Below, in pieces: positions 1 through 10,323 of a stretch of 40,400 bases of DNA (position 1 is its first letter; every line of letters begins with the position of its first letter). Both the position numbers and the translations under genes were made by a program. The DNA lies in contig JACUUH010000018.1 of the NCBI GenBank assembly GCA_014859375.1, positions 1-40,400 on the forward strand. The letters are read 5' to 3'. Source of the DNA: Gammaproteobacteria bacterium. Its GTDB lineage: Bacteria; Pseudomonadota; Gammaproteobacteria; Nitrosococcales; Methylophagaceae. Under the pieces are notes generated by a model that ran no database searches, had not been told where the DNA came from, and was given only the letters and a program-made list of their open reading frames with translations.

Positions 1-49
1 ATTGTTCGTTATAGGGTAGCTGACTATTCTTATCCAGAACTGAGGTTAA
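1..49. repeat. Right end of a MITE-like element (copy A), truncated by window edge
   Basis: These 49 bases are identical to 29084-29132, the right part of the complete 126-bp element at 29007-29132. The terminal arm is 29-49, running from CTTATCC to GGTTAA. Similarity to the other copy stops exactly after TTAA, which marks the element boundary. The rest of this copy lies outside the window. Confidence 0.75.
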
Positions 50-146
50 ATAGGTCAGATACAGTCGCATTTCAAATTTTGGCTGATGATAGTTAGGTTG
101 CATACGTTAATTGAGTTATCTCTGACATTGCGTTTAATCAACTGAT

Positions 147-1436
147 TTAAGCTGTAATTTCGGCTGTTTCAGCAATAAAATTCTGATCAATATCAGGTAA
201 TGGCTGATCGTTAATCGCAGCTTCAAAGCCTTTTAAACGTTTATAAATAGACAGTAATTCGACGATAGTTGTCCATGATTTAACCAGTAATTGAAATGAA
301 TCTTCAACCTGATTAAAGGCATTACTGATTTGTTGCATTACCCCAAGGGTGAGGGCACCAGCAATAATTGATGGGCCGAGTGCAATCAAGGGTATCAATA
401 CACCTGCTTGTAGGTAGCCATAACGAACGACATTAAAATAGAGGTAGTGAAAATAGAGACGGAAGTAGTTTTGACGAACATTTGAAAATAGATCGGCAAG
501 TTTGATTGGTTCAGCTCTGTCGTCGTGGTCTTCACCATAGACCAGTTCTTTACGATAGGCTGCTTCAACCCGTTGGTTTTTAAACTCCAGACCGGGCAAT
601 TTAAAGCCGGCGATTGCAAGTAAAACGGTACCGATAATTGACCAGATAATGGCTACAAATACCAAAGCTTGTGACACTTCACCAATCAATGGCAGTGTTT
701 TGACATAGCCTGATAGTCCCCACAAGATCGGTAAAAATGCGATTAGCGTCATCACTGCATTTAAGAAATTAACACCCAGTGATTCAACGATAGAAGCAAA
801 GCGCATGGTGTCTTCTTGAATACGTTGTGATGCACCTTCAATTTGGCGGACGTGTGCCCATTTAGAGGTGTAATAATCGTTCATTGCGGTGCGCCAACGA
901 AAGACGTAGTGACTGACAAAAAAGTTATTCAATACGGCAACGGTAATGGCAATTAACGCAATCGTTGCAAATGTAAAAAGTTGTGAGTAATAGTCTTCAG
1001 CTGTAATTGAGTTAGGTGAGGTCAGTGCTTTTTGAATCAAGTTATAAAAGTTGCCATACCAGGCGTTGATCATAACGCTGACTTGCACTTGAAACCAGGT
1101 AATAAAGACAATCAGCCCTGAGCCGATAACAGACCATTTAGCCCATTTTTGACCACCGTAAATAACCCAGGCACCGATAAACAGGGCATAACAAAGCGCC
1201 ATATATTGATAGTGCCAGATAGTGAGTGCCTTTGTGTAGGCACTGTCGAAAGCAGCTTGTGCACTGGGATCAGCACCTTGAGCTAATGCCTCGGGGAAGT
1301 GAACACCAAACAGAGCACCCAAACTTAAATGTCCTAGGTCTTGTACCACACTATACCAGCCTAAAACACTGACTAATGCCCACAAGGCAAAGCTGATAAA
1401 GAATAACTTGGGTTTTGGGAAGAATGATAAAAACAC
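147..1436 (-). CDS. sbmA: SbmA/BacA-family peptide antibiotic transporter
   Basis: Inner-membrane transporter of the SbmA/BacA family, which imports proline-rich peptides, microcins and related compounds using the proton gradient. The 429 residues (E. coli SbmA is about 406) show an N-terminal membrane segment and several later hydrophobic spans. Family-typical stretches include FRWRTAMNDYYTSKW around residue 180 and QRIQEDTMRFA around 205. There is no ATP-binding domain, as expected for SbmA rather than an ABCD-type exporter. The start is GTG at 1436, preceded by an AGAGAG-like ribosome site. The gene stands alone, flanked by repeat-rich DNA on both sides. Family assignment is confident; the natural substrate is unknown. 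Confidence 0.9.
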   Translation of the reverse strand: MFLSFFPKPKLFFISFALWALVSVLGWYSVVQDLGHLSLGALFGVHFPEALAQGADPSAQAAFDSAYTKALTIWHYQYMALCYALFIGAWVIYGGQKWAKWSVIGSGLIVFITWFQVQVSVMINAWYGNFYNLIQKALTSPNSITAEDYYSQLFTFATIALIAITVAVLNNFFVSHYVFRWRTAMNDYYTSKWAHVRQIEGASQRIQEDTMRFASIVESLGVNFLNAVMTLIAFLPILWGLSGYVKTLPLIGEVSQALVFVAIIWSIIGTVLLAIAGFKLPGLEFKNQRVEAAYRKELVYGEDHDDRAEPIKLADLFSNVRQNYFRLYFHYLYFNVVRYGYLQAGVLIPLIALGPSIIAGALTLGVMQQISNAFNQVEDSFQLLVKSWTTIVELLSIYKRLKGFEAAINDQPLPDIDQNFIAETAEITA

Positions 1437-1531
1437 GATTTATTCTCTCTTTAAAATATGAATAATCTAAGGTTAATTAAGCCCAACGAAGGAGAAAAAA
1501 CGCTGTCATTCAAGTCGTCTTGAAAAACATC

Positions 1532-1629
1532 GTCATTGCGACCACTAGGCAAAGCCGTGGTGGTAAGGTAATCCAGTCCCAAAACCTGATTCAGCACCAG
1601 ATTGCCGCGGTCTACGACCTCGCAATGAC
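1532..1629. repeat. REP-like palindromic intergenic repeat
   Basis: A 98-bp unit starts with GTCATTGCGA and ends with the exact reverse complement TCGCAATGAC. This is the GTCATTGCGAG-type intergenic palindrome widespread in proteobacteria. Inner portions (GGTAATCCAG and AGATTGCCGCGG) are also characteristic of this repeat type. Confidence 0.65.
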
Positions 1630-1689
1630 AACTTTTTAAAACTCTTTACATCAAACACGGTTCAGTTCAGTAATCTTTTGACGGAAATC

Positions 1690-1900
1690 TATACCCAATC
1701 AACTTGAAGATGCTTACTACTTTTACCGTTCGTGGTCGACTGCATGGATGCAGGAGGTAGAGCAACGCAGGAGCAGTTGCCGAGAGCTTATCGAACCATG
1801 AACCTAAGTAAGCTAGCCCTTCGACTCCTCGACGAGCTCAGAGCTCAGGGTGAACGGAAATTTTTTAGCCATATCTGCATCTTCAATGATTACGGGTATA
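1690..1900. mobile_element. MITE-like element with imperfect 24-bp terminal inverted repeats
   Basis: The left arm (1690-1713, starting TATACCC and ending TTGAAGATGC) is matched by the inverted right arm (1877-1900, starting GCATCTTCAA and ending GGGTATA). The 211-bp interior contains GGATGCAGGAGGTAGAGC, a sequence I associate with intergenic repeats in marine gammaproteobacteria. It also holds a CTTCGACTCC...CAGGGTGAACGG segment resembling another REP class. No transposase is encoded, so this is a non-autonomous element or a nested repeat. Confidence 0.55.
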
Positions 1901-2066
1901 TACCCAAAATGCGAGTTGCTTATACTCTCGCACGGCTTCCGGCTAAAAAGCCGATATTTTTTAACCGAAATGAACGTTATTTTCTGCGTTTTTACTCTTT
2001 GCTCCTTAACACTAATCAACATGCTTAGAGTGTGTTTATGCACTTGAGTTCACTGGGTTTTGTTAA

Positions 2067-2795
2067 TTATTTCAAACGTTCTAAATACAAGGCTGTTGCG
2101 CCAGCTACAGCCGCTGGAATGACCAGGAAGTTTACAAATGGGATCATGGTTGCACCTAAAGTTGCTAAGCCAAAACCAAGGGTTAATAGTCGTTTTTGTT
2201 TGAGAATTTGACGTTGCTGTGCAAATAAAATCTGATGATTAGCCATTGGATAGTCGTGATAATCAAGTGCTAACATCCAGCTTGAAAAGGCGACCCACAA
2301 GACTGGTGCTACAAAATTAACGACTGGAATCCACGACAAAATAAATAAAGGAATCAGCCACATCAGAACATAAAGTAGTTTTCTAAGCTCATTCCACAAC
2401 ATTAAAGGCGTTTCTTTAATGATTTTTTGCCACGGTATTTCTGTTGGGGCTTGGCCTGCTAATTTGACTTCGACCGCCTCAGCTAATACGCCATTGAACG
2501 GTGCTGCCAATAGATTAGCGACAATCGAAAAAGTAAAAAACACAACCAAGCTAATTAAAGCAGTAAATAACGGCCAGATAATCCACATTAAGACAGCTAA
2601 TAACCATTCAGGCATCCATGTTGGCATCATGCTGTTCATCCAGTGATCAAACTTGGATATGCCTAACCAAATAGCAAAACTAAATAACACGGTGTTAATT
2701 GCGATTGGAATATAGGCGAATTTTCGAATGCCTTGTTGATGAATTAAGCCAAATCCCCTTAAAAGGTAACGCGCTCCTGCAAATAATTGAGTCAT
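2067..2795 (-). CDS. cysZ: CysZ sulfate transport protein
   Basis: Inner-membrane protein of the CysZ/EI24 family, which mediates sulfate uptake for assimilatory sulfur metabolism in E. coli. The 242 residues are close to the family length (about 253). The N-terminus (FAGARYLLRGFGLI) and the hydrophobic pairs at about residues 25-45, 65-100, 135-175 and 200-235 fit CysZ. The interior stretch NLLAAPFNGVLAEAVE is a family signature. It starts six bases after the stop of the upstream kinase gene, so it is probably cotranscribed with queF and the kinase. No cys-box or other cysteine regulon gene is visible nearby. Confidence 0.88.
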   Translation of the reverse strand: MTQLFAGARYLLRGFGLIHQQGIRKFAYIPIAINTVLFSFAIWLGISKFDHWMNSMMPTWMPEWLLAVLMWIIWPLFTALISLVVFFTFSIVANLLAAPFNGVLAEAVEVKLAGQAPTEIPWQKIIKETPLMLWNELRKLLYVLMWLIPLFILSWIPVVNFVAPVLWVAFSSWMLALDYHDYPMANHQILFAQQRQILKQKRLLTLGFGLATLGATMIPFVNFLVIPAAVAGATALYLERLK

Positions 2796-2800
2796 AGTAG

Positions 2801-4084
2801 TTAGTCTTTAAATGTTGATAAATAACCGCGTGCGATTTGTGCCGAACCGTAGGCTGCTTCGGTATGCTCAGCCGTTAAAAATGGCACATTTATATAGTGC
2901 TGGCGAATGGCTTGCCATGTTGTATTAACACTGCCTCCGCCGACTGTTGTAATCGATGTTAAAGGTGATGCACCTGCTTGTTCAAGACAGTGATAGGCAA
3001 GCTGTTCGATTCGTGCCATACCATCTAATAAACCATGTAAAAAGTCGATATCACTTTTGGGACGCGGACTTAAGATGCCTGGTTTGTCAGGATCATTAAT
3101 AGGAAAACGTTCGCCGTTAGTCAGCAGGGGATAATAATTGACAGTAGGTTTTTTGCTTAAATCAATGTGTTGACTAAGCTGCTGTAACTGGGTTGGGCTG
3201 AAATAGTGGGCTAATACAGCGCCACCCGTATTTGAAGCGCCACCGACTAACCATCTATTGCCAAGCCGATGACTATAAACCCCTTGTTCAGGAATAAATA
3301 CGGGTTTATCACTAATAAGTTTAACAACAAGGCTCGATCCCAATGAGGTGACAGCGTTACCGATATAGCTTGAGTTTGTAGCAATTAATGCAGCGATGCT
3401 GTCTGTTGTACCAGCAATAAGCTTGGGTTGATTTGTCAGCTGGAATTGATCAACTAATGTTGGTGATAGTTGGCCTATCACGCTACCAGAAGGTACGACA
3501 GTGGGCAATGCCGGGTTGAGGTGTAATGTGCTTATCCAATGTGGCCAACATCGCTCAATCGGATCATAGCCCGTTTTTAATGCATTATTTTCATCGGTAA
3601 CGCCAATATGCGCCCCAAGCTTGGCATTAATCCAATCTGCTTGATGCATCAATACTGTTTCGCTAGTAAATTGATGGTGTGTATTTAAATATAATAATTT
3701 AGCTAAGCCACTGCTGGCACCATGTGCAGCAGAGTGAGCTGGGGCTATGGTTTTAATACGCTGACTTTGTTTAACGGCACGATTATCGTTATACATCAAC
3801 AGTGGCGTTAACGCTTTGCCTTTTTTTGAAGCAACAAGAACAGAGCCAGACGTTGCATCGACGCAGATTGCTTCGATGTTAAAACCGTGAATTTGCCTGA
3901 TAACATTAGCTAAAACTGTTTTCACTGTTTGCCAGTGATAATCGGGATTGTGTTCGGTTGAGTTGATCTGTTGAGGATCAAATAGTTGTCTGCTCGTTGC
4001 TATGATGTTGCCAACGTTATCTATGGCGATAGCTCGACACCCTGAGGTGCCGAGATCGATGCCAATCGTTGCGTTATTGTCCAT
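2801..4084 (-). CDS. FGGY-family carbohydrate kinase, D-ribulokinase-like
   Basis: Sugar kinase of the FGGY family with an actin-like ATPase fold. IGIDLGTSGCRAIAID at the N-terminus is the phosphate-1 motif, and TVGGGSVNTTWQ near residue 370 is the adenosine motif region. YSHRLGNRWLVGGASNTGGA resembles the cyanobacterial and plant kinases shown to act on D-ribulose, so phosphorylation of D-ribulose (or a related pentulose) is inferred. The start is placed at the ATG at 4084 (427 residues). A longer frame to 4132 would overlap queF by about 34 bases and adds residues unlike the family. It lies 14 bases downstream of queF and six upstream of cysZ. A different pentulose or polyol substrate cannot be excluded. 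Confidence 0.8.
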   Translation of the reverse strand: MDNNATIGIDLGTSGCRAIAIDNVGNIIATSRQLFDPQQINSTEHNPDYHWQTVKTVLANVIRQIHGFNIEAICVDATSGSVLVASKKGKALTPLLMYNDNRAVKQSQRIKTIAPAHSAAHGASSGLAKLLYLNTHHQFTSETVLMHQADWINAKLGAHIGVTDENNALKTGYDPIERCWPHWISTLHLNPALPTVVPSGSVIGQLSPTLVDQFQLTNQPKLIAGTTDSIAALIATNSSYIGNAVTSLGSSLVVKLISDKPVFIPEQGVYSHRLGNRWLVGGASNTGGAVLAHYFSPTQLQQLSQHIDLSKKPTVNYYPLLTNGERFPINDPDKPGILSPRPKSDIDFLHGLLDGMARIEQLAYHCLEQAGASPLTSITTVGGGSVNTTWQAIRQHYINVPFLTAEHTEAAYGSAQIARGYLSTFKD

Positions 4085-4098
4085 AACGCAAGGCAAGA

Positions 4099-4488
4099 TT
4101 AAGGTAATTGAACAGGTGTTGGCGCAACCCAACCGGCTCTACGATATTCAGCAACCACGTTGGTATAGACGCCACCGCGCACATTGAATATGCCGGTAAC
4201 ACGCATAAAACGCGGATCAGTTGCTTTAACAAGGTCATCTAAGATCATATTAGTCACTTTTTCATGAAAAGCACCTTGGTTGCGGTATGACCATAGGTAT
4301 AATTTATACGACTTTAATTCAACGCATTTCAAATCTGGTACATAATCGATTTTGATTGTGGCAAAATCTGGCTGACCTGTTTTAGGGCAAATCGCTGTAA
4401 ACTCAGGTGTCTCGATGTGAATGCTATAATCGCGTTCTGGAAATTCGTTATCAAACGTTTCCAATTCTTTGCTTGGTTGTGTGGACAT
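4099..4488 (-). CDS. queF: NADPH-dependent 7-cyano-7-deazaguanine reductase QueF
   Basis: Cytoplasmic enzyme that reduces the nitrile preQ0 to the aminomethyl preQ1 in queuosine synthesis. At 129 residues it is the short, single-domain (unimodular, B. subtilis-like) form, not the roughly 280-residue E. coli form. Active-site landmarks are visible: Cys34 in [13 protein letters not shown] forms the thioimide with substrate, Asp41 is the general acid, and the substrate-recognition segment [14 protein letters not shown] (57-70) leads into FHE (74-76). It is the first gene of the apparent queF-kinase-cysZ unit and is divergent from zipA, with 60 bases between the starts. No preQ1 riboswitch is apparent in that gap. 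Confidence 0.95.
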   Translation of the reverse strand: MSTQPSKELETFDNEFPERDYSIHIETPEFTAICPKTGQPDFATIKIDYVPDLKCVELKSYKLYLWSYRNQGAFHEKVTNMILDDLVKATDPRFMRVTGIFNVRGGVYTNVVAEYRRAGWVAPTPVQLP

Positions 4489-4548
4489 AGGCTATCTCAA
4501 AATGATGTTAAAAACTGTTTATTATCCCTTAGTTGGCGGATTTTGTAA

Positions 4549-7433
<2,885 letters not shown>

Positions 7434-7442
7434 GAAGCAAGC

Positions 7443-8492
7443 ATGACCGCAATTGCAAATGCTATTAAGAAAGTAGCAACAGGCCCACATTTAAGTAAAG
7501 ACTTAACGATAGAACAAGCAAAACTCGCTATGTTGGAAATTTTGTCTGGCGAAGCTGATCCGGTTCAGGCGGCTGTGTTTTTTATTGGTTTACGTATGAA
7601 AACTGAAACCAATGATGAAAACCTGGGTTTGTTGCAAGCATTGCAGCAGTATACACATCAACAAAGTGCTAATGTCTCTGAGTTATTAACCTTTGCTGAT
7701 CCATTCAATGGTTATAACCGTCATTGTCCCATTATGGCCTTTTTACCGGCTGTATTAGCGGCATCTGGTTTAGCCACGCTATCTCAAGGTGTCAAAGAAA
7801 TGGGCCCAAAATTTGGGGTGACACATTCTCAAGTGTTGGCCTTTGCCGGAATGGATACCAATCAATCGGTAGAAACAGCGGTGAAACGAATTGAAAATCC
7901 AGAGTTAGCTTGGGCTTATGTCGATCAAGCGCAATCAAATCCTGCCTTATATGCGCTTGAAGATTTGCGAACCAAAATGATTAAACGGCCTAGTTTGGCC
8001 ACCTTGGAAAAATTGATCATGCCGATCAAAGCACAGCAAAAAAACCATTTGTTGGTAGGGTTTGTTCACAAAGCTTATCCAGAAATATTGGCGTGGTTAG
8101 CCAATCAAGCTGGTTTTGATACTGCATTGGTAATCAGAGGAATTGAAGGCGGAATATTGCCAACCTTACGCGAAATTTCAAACAATTATCGTGTTGATGG
8201 TGACACAGTCGAGGCATGTCCATTCGATCCAAAACAATTTGATATAGAGCAAACGACTCGGGGTGTTTTGCCACAATCATCCGAAGATGTAACGGCAGCA
8301 GAAACAGTTGAACTAAGCTTAGTAGCATTATCGGGACAAGCAGGCCCTGCATTTGATAGTCTGGTTCTGGGTGCAGCAATGAACTTATGGCATGTCGGTT
8401 TGCATCTCTCACAACGCCAAGCAGCCGATCATGTGCGTAATGTCATTAAAAGTGGTCGCGCTAAAGCCTATTTTGATGCAGGAATAGAGTGA
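7443..8492 (+). CDS. TrpD2/YbiB-like protein of the anthranilate phosphoribosyltransferase family
   Basis: The protein has the fold and length (349 residues) of anthranilate phosphoribosyltransferase: an N-terminal helical domain (1-75) and a C-terminal domain. The diphosphate-binding loop GTGGDG of true TrpD is replaced by DPFNGYNRH (about 87-95). The later KEMGPKFGVTHSQVL (about 119-133) corresponds to the TrpD HG-N-S region but lacks its residues. This points to the YbiB/TrpD2 group, whose E. coli member binds nucleic acids, and not to a tryptophan enzyme. Position directly behind ligA is compatible with a nucleic-acid role, but that is inference. No trp genes are nearby. Confidence 0.72.
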   Translation: MTAIANAIKKVATGPHLSKDLTIEQAKLAMLEILSGEADPVQAAVFFIGLRMKTETNDENLGLLQALQQYTHQQSANVSELLTFADPFNGYNRHCPIMAFLPAVLAASGLATLSQGVKEMGPKFGVTHSQVLAFAGMDTNQSVETAVKRIENPELAWAYVDQAQSNPALYALEDLRTKMIKRPSLATLEKLIMPIKAQQKNHLLVGFVHKAYPEILAWLANQAGFDTALVIRGIEGGILPTLREISNNYRVDGDTVEACPFDPKQFDIEQTTRGVLPQSSEDVTAAETVELSLVALSGQAGPAFDSLVLGAAMNLWHVGLHLSQRQAADHVRNVIKSGRAKAYFDAGIE

Positions 8493-8908
8493 TGATTTTT
8501 CAGCAACAATTTGACATCACAACATCAGGACGAAGTACAACTAATATTACTGATCAGATCCAACAGCTGGTTGCCCAGTCTGGTATTGAAATCGGTACAT
8601 GCCATGTCTTTGTACAACATACCAGTGCCTCGCTGATGTTGTGTGAAAATGCTGATCCTGATGTGCGGCGTGATTTAGAAACCTATATGCAACATATTGT
8701 GCCTGATGGTGATCCGATGTTTTTACATCAGGATGAAGGTCCAGATGATATGAGTGCTCATATCAGAACTGTATTAACCAAGCCTGATCTGACTATGCCG
8801 GTGGCTAACGGCCAGTGTGATCTGGGTATTTGGCAAGGTGTATATTTGTGGGAACATCGCACTCATCGTCATAATCGACGTCTGATCGTGACAGTAATGG
8901 GTGAGTAA
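8492..8908 (+). CDS. yjbQ: YjbQ family protein (UPF0047)
   Basis: Small cytoplasmic protein of 138 residues with the UPF0047/YjbQ fold, often annotated as secondary thiamine-phosphate synthase. Characteristic segments are CHVFVQHTSASLMLCENADPD and GQCDLGIWQGVYLWEHRTH, including conserved histidines of the presumed active or metal site. The start is taken at the ATG at 8492, which overlaps the TGA of the preceding gene by one base. AGGA at 8480-8483 is well spaced. The GTG three bases earlier is less likely. It is the last gene of the zipA operon. The in vivo role is unsettled for the family. Confidence 0.85.
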   Translation: MIFQQQFDITTSGRSTTNITDQIQQLVAQSGIEIGTCHVFVQHTSASLMLCENADPDVRRDLETYMQHIVPDGDPMFLHQDEGPDDMSAHIRTVLTKPDLTMPVANGQCDLGIWQGVYLWEHRTHRHNRRLIVTVMGE

Positions 8909-8988
8909 TAAACACTATCTAAACAACAGCTTGTAACACGCACAGATAATGATTGTCTTTATAGTTATATTAAATTGGGAATAATAGT

Positions 8989-9420
8989 ATGGATCCATTA
9001 CTAAATTTCAAGCCCAAGCTTTATTATCTTGCTGTTATTTACAGTCTTCTGTTCACCTTATTGGGTTTTTCATACAATGTGTGGCGTATGGAAATATCGG
9101 AACAAAATGACACCATACGCACAGCCTCGTTTGAAATGTTGGTTGAATTATCGTCATTAGAACAACTTATTTACATAGCCCATTACGATGGTGATTTGGA
9201 TGAAGGTAGTCCACGAAAGGGCTGGGTTAAAGTTGGACTGATTGCTGATCTCAGTGTTTTAACGGATCCAAGCGTCGAATTAACCGCTGGTGACTTGAGG
9301 AAAATCTGGGCACAAAATTGGGATAAAGTTGCTTACGATAACGATTCAGTCACAGATATTGTTAAAGCGATTGATAATGTCAGATCAGAAATTAAGCGTG
9401 TATTGAAATCACTCGAATAA
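8989..9420 (+). CDS. Hypothetical single-pass membrane protein
   Basis: A 143-residue protein of no family I recognise. One hydrophobic segment (about residues 10-30, YYLAVIYSLLFTLLGFSYNVW) is followed by a charged, mostly helical soluble part with many acidic residues. It is probably an N-terminally anchored inner-membrane protein. A GGGAAT sequence precedes the ATG. It lies about 100 bases upstream of the Fae homologue on the same strand, but whether they are cotranscribed cannot be judged. Confidence 0.6.
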   Translation: MDPLLNFKPKLYYLAVIYSLLFTLLGFSYNVWRMEISEQNDTIRTASFEMLVELSSLEQLIYIAHYDGDLDEGSPRKGWVKVGLIADLSVLTDPSVELTAGDLRKIWAQNWDKVAYDNDSVTDIVKAIDNVRSEIKRVLKSLE

Positions 9421-9456
9421 ACTGTTTATCCATACAAAGTAGTTTTAAGATAAATG

Positions 9457-9486
9457 TTGCTGGCTTGTTATTTATCAACATAGAAT
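9457..9486 (+). promoter_or_regulatory. Possible sigma-70 promoter of the Fae-homologue gene
   Basis: TTGCTG (9457-9462) and TAGAAT (9481-9486) are separated by 18 bases and lie about 36 bases upstream of the start codon. Match to consensus is moderate and there is no experimental support. Confidence 0.3.
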
Positions 9487-9521
9487 GATGTGTTTTTTTA
9501 CTATTTAGTTGGAGTTAATTT

Positions 9522-10073
9522 ATGTCAGAACCAGTATGGTTTAGAACCGCAGAAGCCACCGTCTTTGCCAGTGATGATCAAGGCACTGATGCAATGCCTG
9601 AAATCTTGATTGGTAGCACCAAAGGTCCAGCTGGTCATGCCTTTGCTAACTTGATGGGGCAAACAGAAGGGCATACACGCATGTTTGCCATTAGGGCGAC
9701 GAATCAACAAGTTAAACCTGCAACGATGATCGTTCCTAAAGTCACAATCAAATCAAGTGCATACGTTGAATTGTTCGGCGGCCCAGTGCAATCAGCCATT
9801 GCTGATGCTGTTTTAGATAGTGTGATTGAAGGTGTTATCCCGAAAGAGCATGCTGATGATCTATGTATTGTTGCGATGATTTGGATCTCTCCTGACGCCG
9901 CATCAAACCCAGATGTTGATCGTAAAGATTTGTATCGTACTAACTATGAAGCAATGAAATTAGCTATTTCACGTGCAATGACTGGTTCTCCAAGCATTGA
10001 TCAACTGATTGAAAATCGTAACAAGATTCATCATGAAATGTATAACCCAGAAACAGGTGAATCCCTCTGGTAA
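9522..10073 (+). CDS. Formaldehyde-activating enzyme (Fae) homologue with altered active site
   Basis: Fae catalyses condensation of formaldehyde with tetrahydromethanopterin in methylotrophs. The 183-residue product clearly belongs to this family: KPATMIVPKVTIKSSAYVELFGG, AVLDSVIEGVIPKEHADDL and NYEAMKLAISRAMTGSP align with Fae without large gaps. The conserved histidine of the family (His17 of the Methylorubrum enzyme, in an AHIDLIIG-like segment) is replaced here by Met25 in AMPEILIGS. It also has a longer N-terminus and C-terminus. It is therefore more likely a Fae2/Fae3-type paralogue than the main enzyme. A GGAG ribosome site precedes the ATG and a hairpin follows the gene. No other H4MPT-pathway gene is in the window. 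Confidence 0.82.
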   Translation: MSEPVWFRTAEATVFASDDQGTDAMPEILIGSTKGPAGHAFANLMGQTEGHTRMFAIRATNQQVKPATMIVPKVTIKSSAYVELFGGPVQSAIADAVLDSVIEGVIPKEHADDLCIVAMIWISPDAASNPDVDRKDLYRTNYEAMKLAISRAMTGSPSIDQLIENRNKIHHEMYNPETGESLW

Positions 10074-10091
10074 ACACTGCCTATACGATGT

Positions 10092-10134
10092 AAAGCCTCA
10101 TCTTTAATTGAGTACAATAAAAGATGGGGCTTAT
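10092..10134 (+). terminator. Terminator-like hairpin after the Fae homologue
   Basis: AAGCCTCATCTTT and AAAGATGGGGCTT form a 13-bp stem (with a G-U pair) around an AT-rich loop, starting about 19 bases after the stop codon. The downstream T run is weak. Confidence 0.5.
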
Positions 10135-10218
10135 CATAATCATGGTCTTAGAATATCGCTCTGGCTATACAATAAACGCATTAAAGCCTGTTAGCACCCC
10201 TGAATAAGGAGAGTAACA

Positions 10219-10314
10219 ATGACCTTGATACGACATGGATTTACGATTGACATTGAAACAACAAAAGATGATTCTTTCTTAATCAATGAAAGCGACGTCT
10301 TGGTAATGATTTAG
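10219..10314 (+). CDS. Possible 31-residue small protein
   Basis: A short frame with a strong ribosome site (AAGGAG, 10206-10211) and an ATG at 10219 ends nine bases before the SIMPL-protein start. The product is acidic and soluble (begins MTLIRHGF, ends DVLVMI). It resembles nothing I know. It could be a real small protein, a translation-coupling leader for the next gene, or a decayed gene end. Confidence 0.35.
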   Translation: MTLIRHGFTIDIETTKDDSFLINESDVLVMI

Positions 10315-10323
10315 GATGCAATT

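Larger units (their letters stand above)
1437..2066. other. Gene-free, repeat-rich intergenic region
   Basis: About 630 bases between sbmA and cysZ hold no convincing gene. Two repeat structures fill much of it: a REP-like palindrome (1532-1629) and an MITE-like element (1690-1900). Short open frames on both strands here lack ribosome sites and resemble no protein. A small GC-rich inverted repeat, CCGGCTAAAAAGCCG (about 1939-1953), followed by a T-rich stretch could act as a terminator. Confidence 0.6.

Noticed and set aside
1-104. Minus-strand frame starting at an ATG near 104 (begins MQPNYHQPKF) and leaving the left window edge
   Set aside because: No ribosome site, and it enters the MITE arm; in the second MITE copy the same frame stops right after the window-edge position. 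The plus strand is equally open here, so coding is not supported.
1465-1482. CTAAGGTTAATTAAG as a further copy of the MITE arm
   Set aside because: Only about 12 AT-rich bases match and the rest of the arm is absent; likely chance.
1732-2028. Open frame of 98 codons on the plus strand in the sbmA-cysZ gap
   Set aside because: It runs through the MITE-like repeat, has no ribosome site or family resemblance, and contains the REP sequences in translated form.
4084-4132. Extended N-terminus of the FGGY kinase overlapping queF
   Set aside because: The extra 16 residues precede the conserved ATPase-fold motif and are unlike the family; the start at 4084 fits better.
4489-4548. preQ1 riboswitch upstream of queF
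   Set aside because: The 60-base gap lacks the short pseudoknot pattern and A-rich tail of preQ1-I and is too short for other classes.
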